Assembly (NCBI GenBank): GCA_900109485.1 | Contig: FOAY01000010.1 | Location: forward strand, 144,023-208,022 | Direction of reading: 5' to 3' | From: Kosakonia sacchari | GTDB lineage: Bacteria; Pseudomonadota; Gammaproteobacteria; Enterobacterales; Enterobacteriaceae | Length of the DNA: 64,000 bases | Shown here: piece after piece, positions 1 to 7,483 of the stretch | Position numbering within the stretch: the first letter of the stretch is position 1 | Layout of the letters: each line of letters opens with the position of its first letter | Notes under the pieces: generated by a model | What the model was told of the DNA's origin: nothing | Seen by the model: only the letters and a program-made list of their open reading frames with translations | Databases searched by the model: none | Translations under genes and position numbers: made by a program

Positions 1-2
1 AT

Positions 3-605
3 GTCAATTTTTTTATTTGTCTGGCATATAATCTACATGATAAATACATAACACTTCCTGGATATATTAAATCGAAGGTAACTATATCAGAACTCGCAGT
101 AATGCTTTTCAAAAGTTATCAAGGACAACTTTCAGTTGAGTGTTTGGTAGAATTTCTATCGGTTGAGATGGATAAATCCACAAATTCAAGCGTGAAAACC
201 ATGCTTGAAAATGAAAATTACTTCTGTTATGACTACCGCTTAGGGAAAAGTAATTATGGTTTTTTTAATGCTGAATCTTTGTGTGAGTTTATTTGTGATA
301 ATTTGAAGTTTGATAATCATATTCAAGAGATAATTAAGTTCAGGGATGGGTTTCATAAAGATGTCAGGACTCGCATAAAAGAAACTTCGTCTCAGTTTGA
401 AAGTGAGGAATTATATTCGTTAAATGTCAGAGATGCTATGAGTGAAATATGCAAAATAATAGATGGTGTTGCAGGTAAAATAATAAAAATGAAGCAGTTG
501 ATGGATTACGAGTACGATATTGAGGATGTGTTTGAACTCAAAAAAAATGAGTTGGAATCATATATTGTAGACAGAATGAGAATAAGCTTTTCAAAGCAAT
601 TATAA
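3..605 (+). CDS. Hypothetical protein, probably 5'-truncated by the window edge
   Basis: I do not recognise this protein. The first ATG with a long frame is at 102 (167 residues), but no good Shine-Dalgarno precedes it and the same frame stays open upstream to base 3 with protein-like content. The gene therefore probably begins left of the window. The product is acidic and lysine-rich, looks helical, and shows no clear membrane segment or signal peptide. The DNA is strongly AT-rich compared with the backbone genes further right, which suggests acquired DNA. It converges on the SRAP pseudogene at 608-821 and lies in the island bounded by icd relic A. A function cannot be assigned. Confidence 0.55.
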   Translation, partial: VNFFICLAYNLHDKYITLPGYIKSKVTISELAVMLFKSYQGQLSVECLVEFLSVEMDKSTNSSVKTMLENENYFCYDYRLGKSNYGFFNAESLCEFICDNLKFDNHIQEIIKFRDGFHKDVRTRIKETSSQFESEELYSLNVRDAMSEICKIIDGVAGKIIKMKQLMDYEYDIEDVFELKKNELESYIVDRMRISFSKQL

Positions 606-607
606 TA

Positions 608-821
608 TCCTTGCTCATTCTGCCTGAGTAGCTTAAACATGCGGCTTATGCCGCCGTATCGACACGATCACTAATCAGAGATGGTTTATCCCATCATATT
701 GGCGCATATGACCAAATTACAGGATCGGGTTTTGGATAATGTGCAATATCACGTTCGGCTCCTCGGCCAAGGAAGCCAGATATTCTTCACGGGTTTGAGC
801 TTGTGCAAAACGTCTACACAT
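608..821 (-). pseudogene. Decayed SRAP-domain (HMCES/YedK-like) gene
   Basis: The relic opens with MCRRFAQAQTREEYLASLAE, which closely resembles the YedK start MCGRFAQSQTRE including the catalytic Cys2. A frameshift near 758 moves the reading frame to ERDI. An internal part of the domain is then missing, and similarity resumes with a degraded YAPGWWDKPPLIN block containing a stop, followed by ISRMFK (native TSRMFK). At least two frame changes and two stops make it non-functional. SRAP proteins bind abasic sites in single-stranded DNA through Cys2, and such genes are often carried by prophages. A GAAGG ribosome site still precedes the ATG at 821. Confidence 0.75.
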
Positions 822-1060
822 AAAAACCTTCAACACTGAAGCGTTGAAAGTATAGGGTAGGGGGAAAAATGGTGCGCACCCCAAGTACAGTTTTATAAGG
901 CAATTTGATTTAACAGTACATGGGCATTGAAGCAAAGAATCAGTCGGAGGATTTGGAAAGCACCTCTCAAAAAACAGACCGAATAGACAGAGATTTTACT
1001 TTTACTTTTTTACATTAGCTAAATCGCATGCATCAAAAAACAACAGCACTGGTTGTTTAT

Positions 1061-1107
1061 TTTGTTCGGCCGAGAAAATTTGAATCTCGGACCCTCTGAC
1101 ATCCATG
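1061..1107 (-). pseudogene. Relic of a tRNA-Pro 3' half (anticodon loop to 3' end)
   Basis: On the minus strand this stretch aligns with the enterobacterial tRNA-Pro(UGG) gene from the anticodon-loop CATGG through GTC, the T-arm GATTCAAAT and the acceptor end CGGCCGAACA. The 5' half of the tRNA is absent. Anticodon loop to 3' end is the block typically duplicated when a tyrosine recombinase integrates in a tRNA gene, so this is probably a displaced attachment site. A second copy lies at 6271-6318. Several mismatches show that it is decayed. Confidence 0.6.
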
Positions 1108-1443
1108 TTAGCGCTTATGAAGATTCGGCATAAACCTGCATAAATCATCATACAGACTAATGAATAATTCAGCGACTTTATTTTTCTGTAAATCATCCAT
1201 TTGAGCAATTGAAGCGGCAACTTTACCTTCATTACCAACAGGTTCCGCAAATGTTAAAAGTGATACAAGCTCCTCATATTTGTTCCATGTCGCTTCGGGA
1301 AGATTATTCTCTTTATCTATATGAGAGATATTGAATACATACGCATTGGCAAGACGTTCATTAAAGGTTCCTTCGGATGCTAGGCTATGAATAGCGCCGT
1401 GGAATTTCTCCCAACCATATCTGTATTTCATGAAATCATCCAT
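1108..1443 (-). CDS. Hypothetical protein, 111 aa
   Basis: The start at 1443 (MDDFMKYRYGWEKFHGAI) is chosen because AAAGGA lies seven bases upstream; the frame extends further upstream but without a better start. The product is a soluble, mostly helical 111-residue protein with no signal peptide or membrane segment. I do not recognise the family. It sits in the AT-rich island left of icd relic A and its stop abuts the tRNA-Pro relic at 1061-1107, so it is likely element cargo. An immunity-type or accessory phage role would be guesswork. Confidence 0.6.
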   Translation of the reverse strand: MDDFMKYRYGWEKFHGAIHSLASEGTFNERLANAYVFNISHIDKENNLPEATWNKYEELVSLLTFAEPVGNEGKVAASIAQMDDLQKNKVAELFISLYDDLCRFMPNLHKR

Positions 1444-1916
1444 TTTATGTTCCTTTCTTGGTTCATTTGGCCGCGGAAATTGAATATAACTGAAGGATAA
1501 TATATTCGAAACCACTAGATTAATATAGTGAGGTTTTTCGCATAAAATGGGTAAATAAGCGCTACAGGCGGAGGGCACTACACAGGAAAAAATTTTAATG
1601 GTTAGATGCATCACCATAGAGACCCAATGTATGTGCTAATTTGCTAAATTTATTGAGCTTTGAAATAATGGATAATAACGAGAAAGTGAAATAACATAAT
1701 GTTTATCATTGATGAACGCGCCTGATTTAAAATCCCTTGTTAGACGAACATAACGGGTAGATGTGGGGCTACGTTGTGCCAAAAGTGGTTATCAAAACTC
1801 AAAAAGAATTTTTGATTATCATAAACTTATAAATCAGTGCAAACTCATAACTCCCACCTCAAAAGTCATGTTTTTTATATATTTATCAAGGAATTATAAG
1901 TAATTTCATTAACTAC
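1444..1916. other. AT-rich stretch without a recognisable gene
   Basis: Between the small hypothetical gene and icd relic A there are about 470 AT-rich bases with no coding frame that I trust. The 14 bases TGGTTATCAAAACT near 1787 recur near 4155, after relic B. I see no terminator or clear promoter. Confidence 0.4.
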
Positions 1917-2080
1917 TGCTGCGTCACATGGGCTGGGTTGAAGCGGCTGACCTGATCGTCAAAGGCATGAGTGGCGCGATCAACGCCAAAACCGTGACTT
2001 ACGATTTCGAACGTCTGATGGAAGGCGCTAAGCTGCTGAAATGCTCAGAGTTTGGCGATGCGATTATCGCGAATATGTAA
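1917..2080 (+). pseudogene. icd: icd 3'-end fragment, copy A (attachment-site relic)
   Basis: The 164 bases translate without interruption as the last part of isocitrate dehydrogenase: [17 protein letters not shown], then [18 protein letters not shown], then [12 protein letters not shown] and a TAA stop. Upstream bases have no icd similarity, so only the 3' end is present. Phage 21 and element e14 integrate in E. coli icd and leave a displaced icd 3' end of about this length at the far prophage end. The copy keeps its reading frame and its terminator (2099-2131), so it is the least decayed of the three copies. It carries no start and should not make protein. Confidence 0.9.
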
Positions 2081-2098
2081 TCCAGATTCTGGGTTAAA

Positions 2099-2131
2099 TA
2101 AAAACGGGAGCCTGAAGGTTCCCGTTTTTTT
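2099..2131 (+). terminator. icd-type intrinsic terminator following copy A
   Basis: AACGGGAGCC-TGAA-GGTTCCCGTTTTTTT forms a GC-rich hairpin with a T-run 18 bases after the icd relic stop. Degraded versions follow copies B and C. Confidence 0.85.
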
Positions 2132-2168
2132 CTGTCCGCAAAAATTCCTCCCCAAAACCGGATGAAAA

Positions 2169-2410
2169 TTAACCTGTTTTTGAGCTGGCAATTACCCAGT
2201 CTTTGCCGCGATCATCGTTATATTTATCGGTCATTTTTCTGGATTTATGTCCCAACAATTTCTGCGTATCCAGACCTTGATCTCTATATAACCTTTCGGA
2301 AAGAGAACGCTACTCATGAAATGTTGGGGCTGACCCTTTATTCCATGCAGCCCGCACTTATCTCGTGCCTTTTAAAAGTTGTCGTCAATGAATTTGAATC
2401 GCCACAGGTT
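2169..2410 (-). pseudogene. C-terminal relic of a lambda/phage 21-type tyrosine integrase
   Basis: Read on the minus strand, the frame ending at 2169 gives KGSAPTFHE, a TAG stop, then RSLSERLY, QKLLGHKS, MTDKYNDDRGKDW. These match the lambda integrase C-terminus (PTFHELRSLSARLY, LLGHKSDTMASQYRDDRG), including the HxxR box, the GHKS box and the nucleophilic tyrosine in DKYNDDRG. A TAG sits inside the HxxR box and a frameshift near 2333 separates it from an upstream KARDKCGLHGIK segment, so the enzyme is dead. It converges on icd copy A, the arrangement expected of a prophage integrase beside its icd attachment site. Confidence 0.85.
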
Positions 2411-2428
2411 TAACAGACACCTCAGCGT

Positions 2429-2683
2429 CATTTATGGACTGACCCCACCCCGGTAGACGGCTCGGAAGTGTCTGGATTATCCGTGGCGATTCAAAAAAGT
2501 ATCAAAATAAATACCGTGAACACCGATATAAGCGACAAGCAATGGTCATCAAAGCTAGCGCTTGGGAGACTTAGCGAAACTGATAAAGCGCGATTTATTG
2601 AGTGGCTGGATTATCTTGATGCTCTTGAGCGTGTCGATGCAACTGATATAAAAGGTATCAGTTGGCTGGAAATACCACGTTGA
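2429..2683 (+). pseudogene. Truncated phage tail-fibre assembly (Tfa-like) protein
   Basis: The frame contains DISDKQWSSKLALGRL, then a WLDYLDALERVD stretch, ending GISWLEIPR. This is the usual C-terminus of phage tail-fibre assembly chaperones, where a short helical segment leads to a W-P-x-x-P ending. The N-terminal half is missing and the frame runs back into non-start sequence near 2429, so I call it a pseudogene although 71 residues could be read from GTG 2468. Just downstream, about 28 codons ending DAKSWAYYS before a stop at 2836-2838 look like a further gene remnant that I cannot assign. Confidence 0.6.
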
Positions 2684-2835
2684 AAAATTAAGCATCTATA
2701 ATTGTCAGACTACTTAGAGTTGGTGACTTAACTGAAATTAAATAGTAGTTAACCAAACCAGAACAACGTATTGGTAGATAACCAGCACGATGGCGTGGTA
2801 TTCTTTAATGATGCGAAAAGTTGGGCTTATTACTC

Positions 2836-3816
2836 ATGAGAAATAATACATTAGATTTGGCAAGGTTGGTTGCTAGTTTTTTTATTATTGTTGTTCATTC
2901 AGGAAACTTTCCAGAAATGACGCCTGCGCATGCAGATATGTTTCAGGCGTCTTCACGATGGGCTGTTCCATTCTTTTTTTTAGTGTCAGGCTATTTAATG
3001 GGACACGGAAGCGAATTAAATATATCACACAAGATAAACCGGTTGTTTGGGATTCTTTTTTATTCGTCCCTGATCTACATTCCAGTGATTTTTATTTCAA
3101 ATGGACACAGCTTTTATAAATCAATTGCGCTCCTGGCCTCTTTCACAACTTTGAGATCCGGAACATTCTTCCATTTGTGGTTTTTGCCATCCCTCATGCT
3201 TGGTGTTTTAATAACTAATTATTTTGTTAAAAATACTAAAATGTCAACAGGACTAACAATTTCTGTTGCTATCTTAATAGCGTACTGGATGAGTGACATA
3301 GGTCAGGCGTTTGGTTTGCTGAAGAACAAAAACGAAGCATTTTACTTTTTAAGGACGCTTCACGGTATCTCTCTTGTATATATCGGATACTTATTATCGA
3401 TTAATAATCCGCTAAAAATTATCGGTAAAAAATATTCATGGATTGCGTTAATTATGGGGGTGTCTCTCATGGTTATAGAGGTTCCTGTTCTTAAGTTATT
3501 TTCTGAAGCTCAAACCCTACCGCGTCAGTTCCCATTTTTTAGTGTCTTCTCCGCAATTGCTCTCCTTTCAATCTGTATAAACACCAATAGCCATGAAGGG
3601 GTTCTTTCTAAATCAGGGAGAGATTATTCTCTTGGCATCTATCTTATACATCCATTTGTTCTTTTCTTTATGGTTCCGTATTTAAATAGGCATGGCATCA
3701 ATATCTCATTGGTTAATCTGATATTTGCTTTCATAATTTCATTATTCGTTATGCATGCGATGAAGAAAACATTACCTATTGCATACAATAAACTTAATGG
3801 TATTGGTGTGAAGTAA
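2836..3816 (+). CDS. Membrane acyltransferase family 3 (OafA/WecH-like), probable O-antigen acetyltransferase
   Basis: The protein is about 326 residues with some ten hydrophobic helices and the N-terminal signature of acyltransferase family 3: NTLDLARLVASFFIIVVHSG near the start, then WAVPFFFLVSGY (residues about 43-54). Members transfer acetyl or other acyl groups from the cytoplasm to surface sugars. I prefer ATG 2836 over TTG 2821 because family members start just before the DLARL motif; the ribosome site is weak either way. It follows a tail-fibre assembly relic and precedes icd copy B, a typical place for a prophage serotype-conversion gene. The AT-rich DNA supports acquisition. The acceptor sugar is unknown. 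Confidence 0.8.
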   Translation: MRNNTLDLARLVASFFIIVVHSGNFPEMTPAHADMFQASSRWAVPFFFLVSGYLMGHGSELNISHKINRLFGILFYSSLIYIPVIFISNGHSFYKSIALLASFTTLRSGTFFHLWFLPSLMLGVLITNYFVKNTKMSTGLTISVAILIAYWMSDIGQAFGLLKNKNEAFYFLRTLHGISLVYIGYLLSINNPLKIIGKKYSWIALIMGVSLMVIEVPVLKLFSEAQTLPRQFPFFSVFSAIALLSICINTNSHEGVLSKSGRDYSLGIYLIHPFVLFFMVPYLNRHGINISLVNLIFAFIISLFVMHAMKKTLPIAYNKLNGIGVK

Positions 3817-3932
3817 TAGTTAACGGGCAAAGCATGCGTTGTCATACTTTGCTTCCGTTGATCTATTTGACTTTACAATAAAGTCTCTCGTTTCACTTGA
3901 TCGACGCTACCGTGTATCTAAATTATCTATGT

Positions 3933-4098
3933 ACTGCTGTGCCATATGGGCTGGGTTGAAGCGGCTGATCTGTTCGTGAAAGGCATGAGCGGCGCGATCG
4001 ACGCCAAAACCGTGACCTACGATTTCGAACGTCTGATAGAAAGCGCGAATCTGCTGAAATGCTCAGAGTTTGGCGACGCGATTATCGCGAACATGTAA
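3933..4098 (+). pseudogene. icd: icd 3'-end fragment, copy B (attachment-site relic)
   Basis: A second icd 3' end in frame to a TAA stop: [16 protein letters not shown], then [18 protein letters not shown], then [12 protein letters not shown]. Relative to copy A it has several amino-acid changes (R to C, I to F, N to D, M to I, GAK to SAN), consistent with drift without selection. The junction base context TACTGCTG is shared with copy A, and marks the likely crossover side. Confidence 0.88.
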
Positions 4099-4119
4099 TC
4101 CGCGTTGTGGGTTAAGCAA

Positions 4120-4148
4120 GAACGGGAGCCAGTTGGTTTCCGTTTTTT
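4120..4148 (+). terminator. Degraded icd-type terminator after copy B
   Basis: AACGGGAGCC-AGTT-GGTTTCCGTTTTTTA is the copy A terminator with a changed loop and an imperfect arm. Confidence 0.6.
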
Positions 4149-4223
4149 ATGGTAATTTCGCTACTGGTTATCAAAACTTGTATGCCTGTGTCTTACAGAG
4201 CGACTTGGTCATAATGGGAAAAA

Positions 4224-4310
4224 ATGAAAATTTCCGATCGTGTGCAGTATGCTATTGATGATGCGAATTCAGGAAAGCCCCTCTCAGCGTTAATGCATGT
4301 TTTGCTTTAG
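4224..4310 (+). pseudogene. Short N-terminal gene fragment (28 codons)
   Basis: An ATG with GGGA upstream opens MKISDRVQYAIDDANSGKPL and ends at a TAG after 28 codons. The sequence looks like a genuine protein N-terminus cut short, but I cannot name the family. Downstream to about 4650 is mixed, GC-richer sequence with several short open stretches that I could not assign. Confidence 0.3.
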
Positions 4311-4655
4311 ACTGACCCTATTTTCAGGGAAAAGAGCAGGAGGTTGCCTCCGCTGGACTGCACGTGCAGCAACTCATTGACGCGGCAATGCATCTATCAG
4401 CGTCATTCAGCGAAAATTGCAGGCTGGCAGAGCGCAGACAGAAGCGGAAACGACAAAACTGAATGCCGGTGCTGGATTCCATCGACGCAGTGAACACGGT
4501 TGATATGTCCAATGCGCCGGGCATTATCTGGCTTTTGGCTGAGTAAAATGCTAATACTGTGGTTTTTGTGTATCACCCTGCTCGGTAGCTCTATATTATT
4601 CTACCTTTCGGATAATGCACCATTTTAAGCCGCCTCGCGCTTTATGGCAGTGATA

Positions 4656-5759
4656 TCATGCAGTATATTCATTTTTTATATTTCTTTTCCGAAGATTGTT
4701 TTCAATTTTTTTACCAAAAGAAATGAATGGTTTTTCAATATAAAAATGTAGTATTGTTCCTGCTGAAATTGTTATTGTGAGCATCATGAATAATCTTGCC
4801 AGACCAATTTCATGTACATAAAAACCAGGCTTATAGAAATTTAGCAAATTAATAAACATATAATGCGATATGTATATTGAAAATGAAATATCACCTAAAA
4901 AATTCAGTGTGTTATTTTCTTTAAACCCAACGCTATTATCATAAATAATAAAACCGAGAAGCAAAGCGAAAGAAATTAAACCTGCTCGCTTTAATCCAAA
5001 GCCAAAAAGGTGACCGCTGAAATAATATGTTATAAAAAAGCCACAGCACACGAAGAATATGAATTTTGCAACTTTTACGTCAATAGTAAATTTATCTTTA
5101 TTGAATAATTCATAGAATAGCATACCCACGACAAATTCAGCGAGTATTGGTGATGACATAAATCGCAGTAGTGCGAATGCAGGGTTGTCAACCGGAACAT
5201 TTGCAGATGCGACACCTGATAAAGAAATGTGTCCATTATAATGCAACTGAATTACAAACATCGGAACTAAAATTAACAATGAAGATATTAAGGTTCTATA
5301 TTTTTGACTTACTGACATTGCTATTACGAATGTTGTATAAAAATAAATCTCGTACGTAAGTGTCCATGCCGGACCTAAAACGTTGTAACCAAATCCTGGC
5401 GCTACATTTGTGTAATCACGATGAAGAAAGAATAAAGCTCTGAGAAGGTTTTCGGACGGGTCGAATCTATAGACTAACAATGCACCAATGGCAAAGATAA
5501 TAATAAAACAAGGATATATTCTGAAAAATCTCCTTATGGCAAATGCTATTTTAGAAGTATTGTTCTTTGTGGAAAGGGCGATTATAAAGCCGCTTATCAT
5601 GAAAAATAAATCAACACCAAATGCACCTGAGTTAAACAGTATTAACCCTAAATCTTTTTGTGAATAAACTCCATTTAAGTATCCCCTAAAGTGAAACAAA
5701 ACAACTGCCAGGCCTGCTATACCGCGCAGGTAATGTATAGACATTATTTTGCCTTTCAT
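4656..5759 (-). CDS. Membrane acyltransferase family 3 (OafA-like), second copy
   Basis: The 367-residue polytopic protein opens MSIHYLRGIAGLAVVLFHFR, with the R and H of the family 3 signature, followed by GAFGVDLFFMISGFIIA. It differs clearly from the acyltransferase at 2836-3816. I start at 5759 (MKGKIMSIHYLRG), where AGGG lies upstream; the reading frame extends to 5825 but those residues do not fit the family N-terminus. It probably O-acylates a surface polysaccharide or membrane sugar. It lies alone between icd copies B and C on AT-rich DNA, opposite in strand to the first acyltransferase, and is a second likely prophage cargo gene that outlived its element. Confidence 0.8.
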   Translation of the reverse strand: MKGKIMSIHYLRGIAGLAVVLFHFRGYLNGVYSQKDLGLILFNSGAFGVDLFFMISGFIIALSTKNNTSKIAFAIRRFFRIYPCFIIIFAIGALLVYRFDPSENLLRALFFLHRDYTNVAPGFGYNVLGPAWTLTYEIYFYTTFVIAMSVSQKYRTLISSLLILVPMFVIQLHYNGHISLSGVASANVPVDNPAFALLRFMSSPILAEFVVGMLFYELFNKDKFTIDVKVAKFIFFVCCGFFITYYFSGHLFGFGLKRAGLISFALLLGFIIYDNSVGFKENNTLNFLGDISFSIYISHYMFINLLNFYKPGFYVHEIGLARLFMMLTITISAGTILHFYIEKPFISFGKKIENNLRKRNIKNEYTA

Positions 5760-6270
5760 AAACACCCTTACTCGTTCATAACCAATGAGTTCAAAAAAAG
5801 CGCAAATTGCGCAAAAAATAATCACGTTTCTTGATGGTCACAATAAGCTTTGCATGCTCCGCATAGCAGCCAATCACCACCAGAACGATAGGGCACACTA
5901 TAAATGATTTCTTACTGGTCATTAAGCATATTGGTGCTTCTAACTGATCTTTATGCATAAAAAAAGAAAGTCACCGGTAACACTTGATTAACTTATGGAT
6001 AAGCAATAATCGAAACTGGCCCCGACCTCAGCAAGGCTGCACGCTGCTGATTACATTCGCCGTATGCAGCCGATTTGCGAGGTTGCTGGGATCGGCTTTG
6101 ATAACTGACGAGGGTGAAGCGATCGAAGGTGAGGTACTGGACGAGACGCATGTTCATGGTGTGCTGACATACAGCATTTTGCGTGCTTACGAGGATGGCT
6201 GTGCGGTGTAAATTTTTCCAAATTGCAGACATAAAAGGCAGCCATAAGCCGCTGGTTGCATTGGAAAATT
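5760..6270. other. Decayed sequence with a possible gene relic
   Basis: No intact gene is seen. Plus-strand frames between about 6010 and 6210 read ARLHAADYIRRMQPICEVAG and, in another frame, LITDEGEAIEGEVLDETHVH up to a TAA near 6209. This looks like one gene broken by a frameshift, perhaps of phage origin. I could not identify it. Confidence 0.3.
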
Positions 6271-6318
6271 TTTGGCTGTACGAGAGGATTTGGACCTCCG
6301 CCCCCTGACACCCCATAT
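6271..6318 (-). pseudogene. Second tRNA-Pro 3'-half relic
   Basis: On the minus strand ATATGGGGTGTC, then GGAGGTCCAAATCCTCTCG and ACAGCCA closely follow tRNA-Pro(UGG) from the anticodon loop to the 3' end. The 5' half is missing. It is better preserved than the copy at 1061-1107 and lies 57 bases before icd copy C. Confidence 0.65.
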
Positions 6319-6375
6319 AAACACATTGTTTATTCAATAATATCATCTTCCTGCCTTTAAACTCGCTATGCAACG

Positions 6376-6453
6376 CTGCGCCACATGGGCTGTGTTGCAG
6401 TGGCTGACCCAATCGTGAAAGGCATGAGTGGCGCGATTATCGCGAACATGCAG
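6376..6453 (+). pseudogene. icd: icd 3'-end fragment, copy C, with internal deletion
   Basis: The copy reads [20 protein letters not shown] and then jumps directly to IIANM. The segment between GGCGCGAT and GCGATTATC in copies A and B has been deleted, apparently across the short GCGAT repeat. The TAA stop has become CAG. It is the most decayed of the three copies. A recognisable continuation of the icd downstream sequence (TTCTGGGTTAAATAAAAACG) follows. Confidence 0.85.
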
Positions 6454-6472
6454 TCCAGTTTCTGGGTTAAAT

Positions 6473-6505
6473 AAAAACGGGGGTCTGAGGGGTCCCATTT
6501 TTTTT
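6473..6505 (+). terminator. Degraded icd-type terminator after copy C
   Basis: AAACGGGGGTCTGAGGGGTCCCATTTTTTTT is the mutated counterpart of the hairpin after copy A; the stem now has mismatches. Just downstream both A and C share GATGAAAATTA, probably original chromosomal sequence. Confidence 0.5.
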
Positions 6506-6736
6506 GCCTGCAAATAATTAGCAGACTGATGAAAATTAGCTTTGCGGATACTTGCTATATTGGTCTGCAATAATGCTTTGGTTTTTTCTTATTGCTGATT
6601 ATCAATCTTAATGTTTTATTAATATTCCATCCACTGCGTAGTGGGGGCGGCTTAAGAATAAGAATTAATGAGATTGCTGAACCTGTGTGGACTTAATATT
6701 CTTATAAAGTGCACTCACTCTGAAGGTATAAAAATC

Positions 6737-6838
6737 ATGTTTAAGCGTCGCGCTTTTAATACTGCTCTTGCGGCGGTGATTTCACTCTCTTTATATTTGT
6801 GGCGAGTTGTTCGCTTTGCCGGAGCAACGTTTTGTTGA
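6737..6838 (+). pseudogene. Possible truncated secreted-protein gene (33 codons)
   Basis: ATG 6737 with GAAGG upstream opens MFKRRAFNTALAAVISLSLY, which looks like a signal peptide, but the frame stops after 33 codons. A shift to another frame gives LFALPEQRFVELLE and a stop. This may be a frameshifted remnant of a small exported protein. The rest of 6511-7074 shows no gene that I can support. Confidence 0.25.
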
Positions 6839-6983
6839 GTTGCTGGAGTAGTAAACTTTTGCGATGGTTTATTCACCGGTTGTCATTTTATCCCGGTCGC
6901 AATAATGAAGGTTTGCTGGTGAGTATGTTGTTGCGGAGAGTGAGAAGAGTGGGGAGCGGGTGTTTTCATTGTACCTGAAGAGG

Positions 6984-7057
6984 TCAGGGCAGCATGACGA
7001 TTCGGGCAGACCACGTCAGTGAAAACAGACATGTCCACACAAGGCGAGCTGCCCTGA
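6984..7057. repeat. Widely spaced perfect inverted repeat (10-base arms)
   Basis: TCAGGGCAGC at 6984-6993 is repeated inverted as GCTGCCCTGA at 7048-7057, with 54 bases between. It lies just beyond the stop of the RidA-type gene and could be its transcription end or the footprint of a small element. No T-run follows on either strand. Confidence 0.4.
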
Positions 7058-7074
7058 ATCTTGCTCTGATGTGA

Positions 7075-7458
7075 TTAGCGGCGTACTGCCATGGCCTCAA
7101 TTTCCACACCGGCATCTTTTGGCAGGCGTGCCACTTCCACGCAGGAACGTGCCGGAAAAGCGGCGTGATGTTCGCGGAAAAAGGCTTCATACACCGCGTT
7201 CACCTGCGAAAAATGATTAAGATCTTTGACAAAAATGGTGGTTTTAACAATATCCGCCACCTGCAGACCACTTGCCTCGATAATGGCCTGCACATTTTCC
7301 AGCGACTGCCGGGTTTGCTGCGCAATGTCCGTCGCTATCTCGCCCGTCGTCGGGTTTAACGGGATCTGCCCGGAAGTGAACACCAGAGAGCCTAAATCTA
7401 CCCCCTGAACATAAGGCCCAATAGCGGCAGGCGCCTGGGACGTTGAAATTGCTGACAT
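7075..7458 (-). CDS. RidA/YjgF-family enamine/imine deaminase
   Basis: The 127-residue cytoplasmic protein has the RidA core: AIGPYVQGVDLGSLVFTSGQ, a central TRQSLENVQAIIEASG helix and the C-terminal FPARSCVEVARLP with the arginine that binds the substrate carboxylate. Family members hydrolyse reactive 2-aminoacrylate-type enamines or imines to ketoacid and ammonia. It starts at 7458 behind AAGG and is the last gene of a minus-strand unit, 25 bases after the reductase-like gene and downstream of the M20 amidohydrolase. This is not the housekeeping ridA context, so a pathway-specific paralogue that removes an imine made by its neighbours is likely. Confidence 0.88.
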   Translation of the reverse strand: MSAISTSQAPAAIGPYVQGVDLGSLVFTSGQIPLNPTTGEIATDIAQQTRQSLENVQAIIEASGLQVADIVKTTIFVKDLNHFSQVNAVYEAFFREHHAAFPARSCVEVARLPKDAGVEIEAMAVRR

Positions 7459-7483
7459 AGACCAACCTTATTAAAAAGTAGCG

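Noticed and set aside
2162..2413. 83-codon plus-strand frame over the integrase relic
   Set aside because: The minus strand carries the clear integrase motifs; the plus frame is their antisense.
4324..4524. Possible phage lysis or Rz-like gene
   Set aside because: Plus-strand frames contain a QQLIDAAMHLSASF stretch reminiscent of such proteins, but they break repeatedly and the likeness is too weak to name.
1061..6318. Intact tRNA-Pro genes at the two tRNA-like spots
   Set aside because: Only the 3' half is present in both and several T-arm and acceptor bases are changed, so no functional tRNA.
1..6510. A live prophage in the left region
   Set aside because: Integrase, tail-fibre assembly and SRAP genes are all broken and no replication, packaging or structural module is present.
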